A stretch of DNA of 64,000 nucleotides from Albibacillus kandeliae (lineage in GTDB: Bacteria; Pseudomonadota; Alphaproteobacteria; Rhodobacterales; Rhodobacteraceae), in assembly GCF_003116585.1 (NCBI RefSeq), contig NZ_QEHM01000003.1, forward strand, positions 668,916-732,915. The letters are read 5' to 3'. The translations under genes were made by a program, and so were the position numbers. The notes under the pieces are model-generated. The model did not search any database and was not told the DNA's origin. It saw only the letters and a list, made by a program, of their open reading frames with translations. Each line of letters begins with the position of its first letter. Position 1 is the stretch's first letter. Shown one piece after another: positions 50,843 to 60,681 of this stretch.

Positions 50843-53086
50843 ATGACAGAGAAATCCAGACGCAAGTCACCGCTGGTGGCCGATCAACGCTATAGGGCCG
50901 AGACGGTTCAGCAGGTCAACACCAAGTCCAAGACCCCGCCCAAACCGGGCACGGCAAAGCCGAAGGCCAAGGCAAAGGCGAAACCGGCACCACGAGGCAA
51001 GGCGCCCCGGCGCAAGTCCCGCAGCGGTGGCGGCGGGGGGATCGGAGGCTTCTTCGGATCGATCATCGGCTGGTTCTTCCGCCTGATCTGGCGGGTGACG
51101 TGGAAGTTCGCGACCGTTGTCGCGCTGCTCCTCGGGCTGGCGGTCATGCTGGTCTACAATACGCTGCCCGACATGTCGGCGCTGCTCGACGCACGCCAGC
51201 GCGGCTCGGTCACCCTGCTCGACTACGAGTCGAAGCCCTTTGCGTGGCGCGGTGACTACTTTGGCGGCGTCATCACCGCCGATACCGTTTCGCCCAACCT
51301 GAAGAACGCGATCGTCGCAACCGAAGACAAGCGGTTCTACCGCCACTTCGGCCTCAGCCCGCGCGGCATTGCCAGCGCGGTGCGCATCAACCTTCAGGCC
51401 GGGCGCGGCCCTCTCTCGGGCAATGGCGGCTCGACCATTACCCAGCAGACCGCAAAGCTGCTGTGCCTCGGGGTCGAATACGATCCGCAGAAGTGGAAGA
51501 CCGAGACCGAGTACGAGGACGATTGCCGTCAGGGCTCGCTGTGGCGCAAGGGCAAGGAAGCCGTCTATGCCATCGCCATGGAGCTCAAGTACTCCAAGGA
51601 CGAAATTCTCACGATCTACATGAATCGCGCATTCCTCGGCGCCGGGGCACGTGGGTTCGAGGCGGCCAGCCAGCGTTATTTCGGCAAGTCCTCCTCCGAG
51701 GTCACCCCTGCCGAGGCGGCAATGCTGGCCGGGCTGCTCAAGGCGCCGACGCGCTATGCGCCAACCAACAACCTGCAACGCTCGCAGAATCGCGCCGCGA
51801 CCATCGTGGGCCTGATGCAGGAACAGGGTTACCTGACCAAGGCGCAGGCTGACGATGCACTGACCCACCCCGCACAGCTGTCTGCCGAGGCTGCGGCCAA
51901 GGCCGGTGGCTATTTTGCTGACTGGGTGATGTCGAGCGGGCCGGAGTTCTTCACCCGCAACACGACCGAGGACGTGATCATCAAAACCACGCTAGACCGC
52001 CGCCTGCAGAAGGCCGCGGAAGATGCGGTGAAGGTCATCTTCGAGGATAAGGTCAAGGAAGGGTCCAAGGCGCAGGTCGCTGTGGTGGTGATGTCGGCCG
52101 ACGGCGCGGTGCGCGCCATGGTCGGCGGGCGCGACAACACGGTGTCGGGTGCCTTCAACCGTGCGATCCAGGCCAAGCGTCAGACCGGTTCGTCGTTCAA
52201 GCCCTTCGTCTACGCCACCGCGCTGGAGCAGGGGTTCTCGCCGCTCGACACGGTGATGGACGAACCCTACTGCATGAACATTCCGGGCTCGGGCCAGTGG
52301 TGCCCCGAGAACTACACCCACAAGCACTATGGCCGTGTGACGCTCGCACAGGCGCTGGAGAACTCCTTGAACGTGCCCGCCGTCAAGGTTTCCGAGACCG
52401 TGGGCCGCGATCTCGTCCGGCAGGTGGCCGAAGGCTTTGGCATTCACAGCGACCTTGCCGCCGGGCCGTCCCTCGCGCTGGGCGCGTCCGAGAGCACGCT
52501 GCTGGAGATGACCGGTGCCTACGCCGGGATCCTGAACGGCGGCTCCTCGGTCAAACCCTACGGCCTTGTCGACCTGCGGCTGCAGGGCGACGACCAGCCC
52601 CTGATGGACGCGCAGGGCGGGATCGGCGAGCGGGTCATCCGTACCGAGGCAGCGCAGGAACTGGTCTGGATGATGAGCAAGGTGGTGAGCGAGGGCACGG
52701 GCAAGCGCGCGCAGATCCCCGGTTGGGAAGTCGCGGGCAAGACCGGTACGACCTCCAGCTACCACGACGCATGGTTCATGGGCTTCACCGCCGACTATGT
52801 TGCCGGCGTCTGGCTTGGCTATGACGATAACACACCGCTGACCGGCGTGACCGGCAGTGGTCTGCCTGCAGAGATCTGGCGCGAAACCATGATCCGCGTG
52901 CACGAGGGGCTGGAACCCCAGCCGCTGCCGATGCGCGTACCCGAAGGTGCGTCGCGGTCGCTGAACGGCGACGACCCGAACACGGGCGGCGGCAATTCGC
53001 TGCAGAACGGGGTGGAGCAGTTGCTGCGGAACATTTTCGGCAGCAACGCCGCTCCGGGCGAGGCCCCGCGCCCCGGCCAGCGCTGA
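50843..53086 (+). CDS. Class A penicillin-binding protein (PBP1A-like)
   Basis: A 747-residue bifunctional peptidoglycan synthase. A Lys/Ala/Pro-rich cytoplasmic tail of about 60 residues, then one membrane span (about 85-115). The GT51 transglycosylase has its catalytic Glu in VATEDKRFYRHFGLSP (near residue 160) and GNGGSTITQQTAKLL. The transpeptidase has SxxK in GSSFKPF (near 450), SxN in LENSLNVPAVKV, and KTG in AGKTGTTSSYHDAW (near 632). It polymerises and cross-links peptidoglycan in the periplasm. It differs from mtgA (30430-31167) by having both activities. A hairpin terminator follows. Confidence 0.94.
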   Translation: MTEKSRRKSPLVADQRYRAETVQQVNTKSKTPPKPGTAKPKAKAKAKPAPRGKAPRRKSRSGGGGGIGGFFGSIIGWFFRLIWRVTWKFATVVALLLGLAVMLVYNTLPDMSALLDARQRGSVTLLDYESKPFAWRGDYFGGVITADTVSPNLKNAIVATEDKRFYRHFGLSPRGIASAVRINLQAGRGPLSGNGGSTITQQTAKLLCLGVEYDPQKWKTETEYEDDCRQGSLWRKGKEAVYAIAMELKYSKDEILTIYMNRAFLGAGARGFEAASQRYFGKSSSEVTPAEAAMLAGLLKAPTRYAPTNNLQRSQNRAATIVGLMQEQGYLTKAQADDALTHPAQLSAEAAAKAGGYFADWVMSSGPEFFTRNTTEDVIIKTTLDRRLQKAAEDAVKVIFEDKVKEGSKAQVAVVVMSADGAVRAMVGGRDNTVSGAFNRAIQAKRQTGSSFKPFVYATALEQGFSPLDTVMDEPYCMNIPGSGQWCPENYTHKHYGRVTLAQALENSLNVPAVKVSETVGRDLVRQVAEGFGIHSDLAAGPSLALGASESTLLEMTGAYAGILNGGSSVKPYGLVDLRLQGDDQPLMDAQGGIGERVIRTEAAQELVWMMSKVVSEGTGKRAQIPGWEVAGKTGTTSSYHDAWFMGFTADYVAGVWLGYDDNTPLTGVTGSGLPAEIWRETMIRVHEGLEPQPLPMRVPEGASRSLNGDDPNTGGGNSLQNGVEQLLRNIFGSNAAPGEAPRPGQR

Positions 53087-53101
53087 GTCGCACGGGAAAC
53101 G

Positions 53102-53137
53102 AAAAACCCCCAGCGCTCCGACCGGGAGCGCTGGGGG
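53102..53137. terminator. Terminator between the PBP gene and mlaC
   Basis: A perfect 13-base stem (53107-53119 with 53125-53137), loop of five. On the minus strand it runs into TTTTT (53102-53106), so it terminates mlaC; on the plus strand it lacks a T-run but could still stop PBP transcription. Confidence 0.85.
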
Positions 53138-53168
53138 TCAAATCAACCGTAGAGCTGTTCGGTCGGCC

Positions 53169-53780
53169 TTAGCCGGTCTTGCCGAGATCCGAAATCAGCG
53201 CGTCGATGTTGCCGCCGCGCTTGTCCAGCATGGCGCCGATCTCGGTGCGCTCGGTCAGCAGCAGGTTCACACCCTCGACGAACATGTTGAAGAACTTCTC
53301 CTTGCCCGACTTGTCGGACACGAGGAAGGTCACCTCGAACGGGGCCTGACCCTTTAGGTCGGCCATTGCGCGGATTTCGTACCCGGCCTTGATCTGGCGG
53401 GTGGACTTCACCGAGACGGTGCCGCCGATGAACTCGCGGAAACGGCTACCGTACTTGCGGGCGATGTAGGTCTCGAACGCATCGGTGAACCGCTTGAGCT
53501 GTGCGGCCGACGCGCTGCGCGCGTCCGGGCCAAGGGCATAGCGCGCCATGATATTGGTGTCGGCATAGCGCGAGAAGATGCCTTCGAAATCCCTGATCAT
53601 CGCGGATTCCGACTTGCCCGAGGCAATGACGGCATTGATGTCGGCAACCAGCCGGTCGACGAGCTGGCGCGCGCCTGCCTCGGTCAGGGCCAGCACGCGC
53701 GAGGGCAGCGCGGCAAGGCCGGCGAGGGCTGCGGCTGCGCCCAGGAAGCGGCGGCGGGGGAGAAAAGTGTTACTCGGCAT
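53169..53780 (-). CDS. mlaC: MlaC-family phospholipid-binding periplasmic protein
   Basis: A 203-residue ABC-transporter auxiliary protein of the MlaC (Ttg2D) family. It has a twin-arginine-like signal, RRRFLGAAAALAGLAALPSR, followed by a domain with ESAMIRDFEGIFSRYADTN and the C-terminal VSDKSGKEKFFNMFVEGVNL. MlaC carries phospholipids between the outer-membrane MlaA and the inner-membrane MlaFEDB complex. The start lies inside the end of mlaA (11-base overlap), so the two are translated together. The genes for MlaFEDB are not in the window. Confidence 0.9.
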   Translation of the reverse strand: MPSNTFLPRRRFLGAAAALAGLAALPSRVLALTEAGARQLVDRLVADINAVIASGKSESAMIRDFEGIFSRYADTNIMARYALGPDARSASAAQLKRFTDAFETYIARKYGSRFREFIGGTVSVKSTRQIKAGYEIRAMADLKGQAPFEVTFLVSDKSGKEKFFNMFVEGVNLLLTERTEIGAMLDKRGGNIDALISDLGKTG

Positions 53781-54609
53781 AGGGATCCTCGTAGGGGTCG
53801 GTCGATGTAGCGGCGTACGGGTCAGTCGAACTGTCGGCATAGGGATCGGCTGACGTGTCACCATATAGGTCTTCGTAGGGGTCAGAGTAGGTCTGACCAT
53901 TTTCACCGGCGAGTTCGAACCGACGGTTCTGCAGGTAGATGATACGTGCCTGCGCGTAACTATCGGCGCTGTTGTAGAGAATATCGTCCACAGTATCGGA
54001 GTACCGGCCGCGGCTCCCCATCTTGTCGACGACATAGGACACCCGCCCGGTGTTCTGTGCTCGGGTGCCGCCTGCGGGGCCCAGCGGGTTGGTAAAGAAG
54101 TCGACCAGCAGGCCGACCGAGTCGCGCTGGGTGGACGGTCCGAAGAACGGAAGCTCGACATAGGCACCTTCCGGGACGCCCCAGACGTGCATGGTTTCGC
54201 CGAAATCGGTCGGGTCCGGCATCAGCCCGAGTTCGGACGCAGGGTCACCCAGCCCGCCGAAGCCGACGATGGTGTTCACAAGAAAGCGACCGACAGCCGT
54301 GCCCGCGCGCTTGGGGTTGCCCTGCAACACGGCGTTCACGGCGTTGCCGGGTTCCTGGAAATTGGCGGCAAAGCTGCTGAAGCTGGTGACCATGAAATCG
54401 GGAACGATGGTCACGTAACCCTTTGATGCGGGGCGAAACAGGGACCGGTCGACGGCGAGGTTGAACTTGTGGACACCACGGTTCTGCTTCTCGTAGGGGT
54501 CCATCACTTCGCCGGAGTAGCGGGGGCCACTCGGCACGGCGCAGGCTGAAAGCATACCCACCAAAATGATCAGAAACGTGCCACGGGCAGCTTGCAACGA
54601 GAGCTTCAT
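53770..54609 (-). CDS. mlaA: MlaA (VacJ) outer-membrane lipoprotein with DPY-repeat C-terminus
   Basis: A 279-residue lipoprotein. The signal ends in the lipobox MLSAC. The core has the VacJ signatures DPYEKQNRGVHKFNLAVDRS, NFQEPGNAVNAVLQGNPKRA, and PDPTDFGETMHVWGVPEG. MlaA extracts misplaced phospholipid from the outer leaflet for retrograde transport. Residues about 238-279 are unusual: an Asp/Ser/Thr-rich tail with six DPY motifs and one LYGD. ATG 54609 gives a normal signal peptide; an earlier ATG at 54672 is in frame but less likely. Confidence 0.92.
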   Translation of the reverse strand: MKLSLQAARGTFLIILVGMLSACAVPSGPRYSGEVMDPYEKQNRGVHKFNLAVDRSLFRPASKGYVTIVPDFMVTSFSSFAANFQEPGNAVNAVLQGNPKRAGTAVGRFLVNTIVGFGGLGDPASELGLMPDPTDFGETMHVWGVPEGAYVELPFFGPSTQRDSVGLLVDFFTNPLGPAGGTRAQNTGRVSYVVDKMGSRGRYSDTVDDILYNSADSYAQARIIYLQNRRFELAGENGQTYSDPYEDLYGDTSADPYADSSTDPYAATSTDPYEDPYAE

Positions 54610-54804
54610 TCTATCAGATGTCCACTTATTCGGTCCATGTGCGGCGTCGATCCGCTTATGTATTCCGTTCAAGGTCAGTTCACAGACGGTCGAGAGTCAC
54701 TTAAACAATTTGTGGCACATTAGGAACAGCCCCAATCCGATTTGGTGATTTCATGCCGAAGGTTCAATGGTTCACCATCGGCGCGGGGCGATGAGGTTTA
54801 TCAG

Positions 54805-56532
54805 GTGGTAAAAAATCAGTCAGGGCGCGAAGAGCTGCGCAATGCGAGGCGTCAGAGCCGCGGACTTTACTGGGCCGTCGGACTGTTCAGCTTCTTTGCG
54901 AACATGCTCATGCTGACGGGTCCGTTGTTTATGTTGCAAGTCTATGACCGGGTGCTCGGCAGCCGGTCGGAGGCGACGCTCGCTGCGTTGTCCCTGCTTG
55001 TCGTGTTTCTCTACGGCGTGATGGGCGTGCTCGACTACACCCGCGGCCGGATCATGGCGCGGGTCGGCGCGCGGTTCCAGGCGGCGCTCGACCACCGCGT
55101 GTTCGACGCGATGGTGCGCCGCTCGTCTGTTTCGAACGACCCGGTGGCACAGACCGGGCTGGCCGACCTCGAGTCGGTCCAGCGCCTGATTTCCTCGCCG
55201 GTCCTGATGGCCGCCTTCGACATTCCATGGACGCCCATATTCCTTGCCGGGATCATGCTGTTCCACCCCTGGCTCGGCTTCCTGGCGATGGGCGGTGGTG
55301 CCGTCCTGGTGATCATCACCATTCTGAACCAGATGCTGTCGCGTCAACCGGTGCTCAAGGCCAACACGGCGGCGCACCGTGCGAACCTGATGTCCGAACA
55401 GATCCGCAACGAATCCGAGCTGATCCAGAGCATGGGGATGCGCGGCGCCGCCTTCCGGCGCTGGCGCGTGGCGCGCGATGCCTCGCTCAGCGAGAGTGTT
55501 ACTTCCAACGACATCGGCGGCACCTTCTCGTCGATGACCAAGACGCTTCGCCTGTTCCTGCAGTCTGCGATGCTGGGCCTTGGGGCCTACCTCGTGCTTC
55601 AGGGCGAGATGACTGCGGGGTCCATGATTGCCGGCTCAATCCTGATGGGCCGTGCACTTGCCCCGATCGAGATGGCGATCGGCCAGTGGCCGCTGGTGCA
55701 GCGGGCGCAGAAGGGCTGGAATAACCTCGCCGACCTGCTGGATAAGACCCCGGTCGAGATGCAGCGCACCGCGTTGCCGAAGCCGCGTGCGCGTCTTGAT
55801 GTGCAGGGCCTGACCGTGGTGCCGCCGGGCGATACCCGCGCGTCGCTCAAGACCGTCAGTTTCAAGGTCGAACCGGGTCAGGCTGTGGGTGTCATCGGCC
55901 CCTCTGGCGCCGGCAAGTCCACTCTCGCACGGGCCCTGACCGGTGTCTGGCGCGCAGCCGGCGGCATCGTCCGGCTGGATGGTGCCGGGCTTGACCAATA
56001 TGCGCCCGACGTGCTGGGCCAGCACATCGGCTACCTGCCGCAGCGGGTGCAGCTGTTTGACGGCACCATTGCCGAGAATATTGCGCGGCTGAGCCCCGAG
56101 CCGGACGCCGAAAAGGTGGTTGCAGCGGCCAAGAAGGCCGCCGCCCATGATATGATCGTGCAGTTGCCTGACGGCTACGACACCCGGGTTTCGGCCAGCG
56201 GAGGACGCCTGTCAGGCGGGCAGATGCAGCGCATCGCGCTGGCCCGCGCGCTCTATGACGATCCGGTCATCGTGATCCTGGACGAACCAAACTCAAACCT
56301 CGACAATGACGGGTCCATGGCACTGAACCAGGCCATCCGGTCGATCAAGGCCGAGGGGCGCGCCTGCCTGATCATGGCGCACCGTCCGGCAGCCATCCAG
56401 GAGTGCAACATGCTCCTCGTGCTCGACCACGGAACCCGCGCGGCCTTTGGTCCCAAGGACAAGGTCCTGCGCGAAATGGTGGTGAACCACGAGGAACTGC
56501 AGAAGACCGCCGCGATGGGAGGTGTGCAATGA
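54805..56532 (+). CDS. Type I secretion system permease/ATPase (PrsD-like)
   Basis: A 575-residue fused ABC exporter. The N-terminal membrane domain (about residues 20-310, six spans) starts [20 protein letters not shown]. The C-terminal ATPase has Walker [10 protein letters not shown] (about 364-372), signature LSGGQMQR (about 468) and Walker [10 protein letters not shown] (about 488). It exports RTX-type proteins with a C-terminal signal, or similar. The start is GTG at 54805, with GAGG eight bases before it; an upstream in-frame ATG at 54742 has no support. It overlaps the adaptor gene by four bases. No substrate or TolC gene is adjacent. Confidence 0.92.
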   Translation: MVKNQSGREELRNARRQSRGLYWAVGLFSFFANMLMLTGPLFMLQVYDRVLGSRSEATLAALSLLVVFLYGVMGVLDYTRGRIMARVGARFQAALDHRVFDAMVRRSSVSNDPVAQTGLADLESVQRLISSPVLMAAFDIPWTPIFLAGIMLFHPWLGFLAMGGGAVLVIITILNQMLSRQPVLKANTAAHRANLMSEQIRNESELIQSMGMRGAAFRRWRVARDASLSESVTSNDIGGTFSSMTKTLRLFLQSAMLGLGAYLVLQGEMTAGSMIAGSILMGRALAPIEMAIGQWPLVQRAQKGWNNLADLLDKTPVEMQRTALPKPRARLDVQGLTVVPPGDTRASLKTVSFKVEPGQAVGVIGPSGAGKSTLARALTGVWRAAGGIVRLDGAGLDQYAPDVLGQHIGYLPQRVQLFDGTIAENIARLSPEPDAEKVVAAAKKAAAHDMIVQLPDGYDTRVSASGGRLSGGQMQRIALARALYDDPVIVILDEPNSNLDNDGSMALNQAIRSIKAEGRACLIMAHRPAAIQECNMLLVLDHGTRAAFGPKDKVLREMVVNHEELQKTAAMGGVQ

Positions 56533-57854
56533 ACCGGCCTTCCAACGAGCTGTCGAACCAGAAGGGCTGGTCTGCGCGGACGCATCTGCTGATCGGTTTC
56601 ATTTCGCTGCTGGTCCTTGTCGGTGGCTTTGGCACCTGGGCCGCGATGACCACCATCGCGGGCGCGGTGATCGCGCCGGGCCGGTTGGAAGTGGAACGCA
56701 ACCGGCAGGTGGTGCAGCACCCTGACGGCGGTGTGGTCGAGGAGATCCTCGTCGAGGAGGGCGACTCGGTCGAGGAAGGAGAGATCCTGATCCGCCTCGA
56801 CCCGACCCAGCTGAAATCCGAGCTTATCATCGTCGAAGGCCAGCTGTTCGAGCTGATGGCGCGGAACGGCAGGCTGCAGGCCGAGCAGAACGGCGAAGAC
56901 AATATAACCTTCGATCCCGAACTGCTGAAGATCGCGGCCGACCGGCCCGAGGTCGCCGAGCTGGTCGAGGGGCAGCAGAACCTGTTCCAGGCCCGCCGGG
57001 AATCCATCGAGCGGGAGCGCGAGCAACTGGAAAAGCGCCAGTCCCAGATCACCAACCAGATCGAGGGGATCGAGGCGCAGCAGACGTCGCTCAATCGCCA
57101 GCTTGAACTGATCGAGGTTGAACTCACCAACCAGCAATCGCTGCTGGACCGTGGCCTCGCACAAGCCGGGACGGTGCTTAATCTCCAGCGCACGACTGCC
57201 GACCTCGAAGGGTCGCTGGGTGAACTCGCCGCCGGCAAGGCCGAGGCCGAGGGGCGCATCACCGAGATCGACATCCAGATCATGAACCTTGAGACGACAG
57301 AGCGCGAGGAAGCCATCACGCGGCTTCGCGACCTCCAGTACCGCGAACTGGAACTGGCCGAACAGCGCCGGTCGCTGCAGGAACGCCTTGCGCGCCTCGA
57401 TATCAAGGCACCGGTTTCCGGCATCGTCTACGGGTTGCAGGTCCATACGCCGCGCTCGGTGATCCGGGCTGCCGACCCGGTGCTCTACCTCGTGCCGCAA
57501 GACCGCCCGCTGATCATCGCCGCGCGGATCGAGCCGATCCACATCGACAAGGTCACCGTGGGGCAGGAGGTCATGCTGCACTTCTCGGCCTTCGACCAGC
57601 GCAAGATGCCGGAGATCTTCGGCACCGTGACCAAGCTCTCGGCGGACGCCTTCGAGGATACCAACAGCCGTGTGTCCTTCTACAGAGCCGAGATTGCGCT
57701 GAACGAAGGCGAGCAGGCCAAGTTGCCCGAAGGGTCGGTCCTGATCCCCGGGATGCCGGTCGAATCCTTCATCCGGACCAATGACCGCACACCGCTGGCC
57801 TATCTCATCGAGCCCTTCGTGGCGTTCTTTGCCAAGGCATTCCGGGAAGGCTGA
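56529..57854 (+). CDS. HlyD-family type I secretion periplasmic adaptor (PrsE-like)
   Basis: A 441-residue membrane-fusion protein. One N-terminal membrane span (about residues 22-45), biotinyl-lipoyl half motifs ([19 protein letters not shown]), a long coiled coil (about 110-290, rich in Glu, Gln and Leu), and a C-terminal beta-barrel with [20 protein letters not shown] and [17 protein letters not shown]. It links the inner-membrane ABC protein to a TolC-type outer-membrane channel. It overlaps the ABC gene by four bases. A perfect 8-base GC inverted repeat follows the stop. Confidence 0.92.
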   Translation: MNRPSNELSNQKGWSARTHLLIGFISLLVLVGGFGTWAAMTTIAGAVIAPGRLEVERNRQVVQHPDGGVVEEILVEEGDSVEEGEILIRLDPTQLKSELIIVEGQLFELMARNGRLQAEQNGEDNITFDPELLKIAADRPEVAELVEGQQNLFQARRESIEREREQLEKRQSQITNQIEGIEAQQTSLNRQLELIEVELTNQQSLLDRGLAQAGTVLNLQRTTADLEGSLGELAAGKAEAEGRITEIDIQIMNLETTEREEAITRLRDLQYRELELAEQRRSLQERLARLDIKAPVSGIVYGLQVHTPRSVIRAADPVLYLVPQDRPLIIAARIEPIHIDKVTVGQEVMLHFSAFDQRKMPEIFGTVTKLSADAFEDTNSRVSFYRAEIALNEGEQAKLPEGSVLIPGMPVESFIRTNDRTPLAYLIEPFVAFFAKAFREG

Positions 57855-57874
57855 GCTTTCTCCTTTTCGCGGGT

Positions 57875-57901
57875 CGCGCGCGACGTTAGCGTGCGCGCGA
57901 C
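57875..57901. promoter_or_regulatory. GC inverted repeat after the secretion operon
   Basis: TCGCGCGC (57875-57882) and GCGCGCGA (57894-57901) are perfect arms with an 11-base loop, between the HlyD stop and RidA start. No T-run, so terminator function is doubtful. Confidence 0.4.
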
Positions 57902-57923
57902 TCCGGATGACAGAGAGGACGCG

Positions 57924-58382
57924 ATGAGCATCGAAGCGAAACTGGCCGAACTGGGCGTGACCCTGCCCGACGCCCCCGCCCCGGCGGCGAACTACGTTCC
58001 TTTTGTCCGGGTGGGTGACACGCTCTACGTCTCCGGGCAGATCTCGGCGGACGAGAACGGTCCGATCATCGGCAAGGTAGGCCGCGACCTCGACAGTGCG
58101 GCAGGCGCGGCGGCGGCCAAGCGCTGTGCCATGTCGCTGCTGGCGCAGGTCCGCGCGGCCTGTGGCGGCGACTTCGACCGACTGGTGCGGGTGGTCAAGC
58201 TGACCGGTTTCGTGAATTCGACCGAGGATTTCCGCGACCAGCCCGAGGTAATCAACGGCGCCTCCGACTTCCTCGTCGCCGTGCTGGGCGATGCCGGTCG
58301 CCATTCGCGCTCGGCGGTGTCCGCTGCCGCCCTTCCGCGGGGCGTTGCGGTCGAGATTGAAGGCATCTTTCAGATCCGATGA
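57924..58382 (+). CDS. RidA/YjgF/YER057c-family protein (reactive enamine/imine deaminase-like)
   Basis: A 152-residue RidA-fold protein. It has the longer N-terminal lead seen in one bacterial subgroup (SIEAKLAELGVTLPDAPAPA) and the core YVSGQISADENGPI, then RLVRVVKLTGFVNSTEDF and SRSAVSAAALPRGVAVEIEG. The Arg of SRSAV corresponds to the active-site arginine of RidA. It would hydrolyse 2-aminoacrylate-type intermediates or related compounds. The ATG at 57924 is preceded by GAGAGGA. It overlaps the next gene by four bases. Confidence 0.88.
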   Translation: MSIEAKLAELGVTLPDAPAPAANYVPFVRVGDTLYVSGQISADENGPIIGKVGRDLDSAAGAAAAKRCAMSLLAQVRAACGGDFDRLVRVVKLTGFVNSTEDFRDQPEVINGASDFLVAVLGDAGRHSRSAVSAAALPRGVAVEIEGIFQIR

Positions 58383-59149
58383 CACCTGCCCTGCCTGCAG
58401 CGTTCCTGCAAAGCCCGATCGCCCACCGTGCCTTCCACGACAAGGCCGCCGGGCGCCCCGAGAACAGCCGAGCCGCCATTCGCGCGGCCATCGCCAATGG
58501 TTACGGGATCGAGATCGACCTTCAGCTGACCGCTGACGGGCAGGCCGTCGTCTTTCACGACTACGCCCTCGCGCGCCTGACCGGGGCGGAGGGCACCGTG
58601 CGCCAGAATACGGCTGCGGCCCTTGCGGGCATCGCGTTGTCCCACGGAGATGGCGAGACGGTTCCGAGCTTCGCCAAGGTGCTCGACATCGTCGCGGGCC
58701 AGGTTCCGCTGCTGATCGAGCTCAAGGATCAGGACGGGGCGATGGGCCCGGATGTCGGCCCGCTGGAAGCCGCGGCCGCAAGCGCGCTGGACGGCTACAA
58801 GGGCCCGGTGGCGCTGATGTCGTTCAATCCCAACAGTATCGCCGAAATGGCGCGGATCGCGCCTCATCTGCCGCGTGGCCTGGTGACCTCGGCCTACGAT
58901 CCGGATGACTGGCCGCTCTCCCCCGAGATCTGCGAGCACCTGAGGGGCATCCCCGACTTCGACCGCGTCGGCGCATCCTTCATCAGCCACGAGGCGAAGG
59001 ATCTGGGGCGGGACAGGGTGGCCGAACTGAAATCCGGCGGCACGCCGATCCTCTGCTGGACGATCCGTTCGCCCGAGGCCGAGGCAGAGGCGCGGCGCAT
59101 CGCCGATAATGTGACCTTCGAGGGATATCAGGCCGTTATCCCGGGTTGA
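58379..59149 (+). CDS. Glycerophosphodiester phosphodiesterase-family protein
   Basis: A 256-residue TIM-barrel protein with the GDPD active-site residues: IAHRAF (His-Arg), RPENS (Glu-Asn), GYGIEIDLQLTADGQAVVFHD (Glu-x-Asp, then His). The length is that of bacterial UgpQ-like cytoplasmic enzymes, with no signal peptide. It should cleave glycerophosphodiesters to glycerol 3-phosphate and an alcohol. It overlaps RidA by four bases (ATGA) and lies in a chain of five close genes. Confidence 0.9.
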   Translation: MTPALPAAFLQSPIAHRAFHDKAAGRPENSRAAIRAAIANGYGIEIDLQLTADGQAVVFHDYALARLTGAEGTVRQNTAAALAGIALSHGDGETVPSFAKVLDIVAGQVPLLIELKDQDGAMGPDVGPLEAAAASALDGYKGPVALMSFNPNSIAEMARIAPHLPRGLVTSAYDPDDWPLSPEICEHLRGIPDFDRVGASFISHEAKDLGRDRVAELKSGGTPILCWTIRSPEAEAEARRIADNVTFEGYQAVIPG

Positions 59150-59197
59150 ACCCGGGACGCGGTGCCACACATAAGGGGCAGGCGCGACGGGGACCAG

Positions 59198-60385
59198 ATG
59201 GACCAGGCTCAAATCGAAATCCAGATCGTGACGTCGCTTGCCCAGATCGGGGAGGAGGCGTGGGATGCCTGCGCCTGTCCCGAAGTCGCGGATGGCGCCG
59301 CGCCGCGTGATCCCTTCACGACCTATCGTTTCCTGGCCGCGCTGGAAGACAGCCGGTCCGTCGGGGGCCGGTCAGGCTGGCAGCCGCAGTACCTTGCCGC
59401 CTACCTCGACGGGATGATGATCGCCTGTGCGCCGATGTATCTGAAGTCGCACAGCCAGGGCGAATACATCTTCGACCATAATTGGGCCCATGCCTACGAG
59501 CGGGCAGGTGGGCACTATTACCCCAAGCTGCAGATCGCCGTTCCCTTCACCCCCGCCACCGGCCGCCGGTTCCTCGTGCGGCCGGGGTACGAGGAGATCG
59601 GGATGCCCGCGCTGATCCAGGGTGCGGTGCAGCTGGCGGCTAACAACGGCATCTCCTCGCTGCACGCGACCTTCTGCACCCGGTCCGAGGCCGAGGCGGG
59701 TGAGAAGATGGGGCTGATGCCCCGCGCCACCCAGCAATTCCACTGGGAGGATGACGGCTATGGCGACTTTGACGGGTTCCTCGCCAGCCTCTCCTCGCGC
59801 AAGCGCAAGAACATCCGAAAGGAGCGTCAGCAGGCCCAGGCCTTTGGCGGTGTCATCCGCACCTACACGGGGGATCAGCTGCGCCCCGAGCACTGGGATG
59901 CCTTCTGGCAGTTCTACCAGGACACCGGTGCGCGCAAATGGGGTTCACCCTATCTCACGCGCGCCTTTTTCAACCTTGCTCAGGAGCGGCTGCGTGACGA
60001 CATCGCGCTGGTGCTGGCCGAGCGCGACGGGCGCTATGTTGCCGGGGCGCTCAACTTCATCGGGCGCGACACGCTTTTCGGGCGCTACTGGGGCTGCATC
60101 GAGCATCACCCGTGCCTGCACTTCGAGCTGTGCTATTATCAGGCCATCGACTTTGCCCTTGGTCACGGGCTGAGCCGCGTCGAGGCCGGTGCCCAGGGCG
60201 AGCACAAGCTGGCCCGCGGCTACCTGCCGACACAGACGCATAGCCTGCATTGGGTCGGCGACCCCGGCTTTGCCAACGCCATCGAGCGCTACCTCGAAGC
60301 CGAGCGCGAGGCGGTGGCCGAAGAAATCGAAATCCTGACGGACTATGGCCCGTTCAGAAAGGCAAACGTGGAGGAGCAGGAATGA
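59198..60385 (+). CDS. GNAT-fold DUF482 (FemAB-like) acyltransferase
   Basis: A 395-residue protein of the DUF482 group, which has FemAB/GNAT-like double acetyltransferase folds. Typical stretches are [54 protein letters not shown] and [20 protein letters not shown], then [20 protein letters not shown]. Members are often annotated as peptidogalycan biosynthesis proteins, but the acceptor is unknown. ATG 59198 is preferred; a longer in-frame lead is not conserved in character. It overlaps the next gene by four bases. Confidence 0.86.
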   Translation: MDQAQIEIQIVTSLAQIGEEAWDACACPEVADGAAPRDPFTTYRFLAALEDSRSVGGRSGWQPQYLAAYLDGMMIACAPMYLKSHSQGEYIFDHNWAHAYERAGGHYYPKLQIAVPFTPATGRRFLVRPGYEEIGMPALIQGAVQLAANNGISSLHATFCTRSEAEAGEKMGLMPRATQQFHWEDDGYGDFDGFLASLSSRKRKNIRKERQQAQAFGGVIRTYTGDQLRPEHWDAFWQFYQDTGARKWGSPYLTRAFFNLAQERLRDDIALVLAERDGRYVAGALNFIGRDTLFGRYWGCIEHHPCLHFELCYYQAIDFALGHGLSRVEAGAQGEHKLARGYLPTQTHSLHWVGDPGFANAIERYLEAEREAVAEEIEILTDYGPFRKANVEEQE

Positions 60386-60681
60386 CGGAGAAACTTTCGG
60401 AGGAGACCCGAAAACCCTTGCTGGAACCGCTCTTCGCCAATGGCTGGTCCATGGTCGACGGGCGGGATGCCATCTCGAAGACCTTCGTGTTCGAGGATTT
60501 TGTCTGCGCCTTCGGCTGGATGACAAGGGTGGCCTTCTGGGCCGAAAAATGGAACCATCACCCCGAGTGGTGCAATGTGTACAAGACCGTCGATGTGGTG
60601 CTGACCACGCATGACGTGGACGGCCTGAGTTCACAGGACGCAAAACTCGCTAGAAAAATGGACAGCCTGGCGGAGAACTGA
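60382..60681 (+). CDS. 4a-hydroxytetrahydrobiopterin dehydratase (pterin-4a-carbinolamine dehydratase)
   Basis: A 99-residue PCD/DCoH-family protein. It starts with [16 protein letters not shown] and has the catalytic motif region [20 protein letters not shown], with the His-His pair followed by Pro-Glu-Trp, and then [20 protein letters not shown]. It regenerates the pterin cofactor of aromatic amino acid hydroxylases, or acts in molybdopterin-related chemistry. It is coupled to the GNAT gene (ATGA) and to the channel gene (TGATG). No phenylalanine hydroxylase gene is nearby. Confidence 0.93.
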   Translation: MTEKLSEETRKPLLEPLFANGWSMVDGRDAISKTFVFEDFVCAFGWMTRVAFWAEKWNHHPEWCNVYKTVDVVLTTHDVDGLSSQDAKLARKMDSLAEN

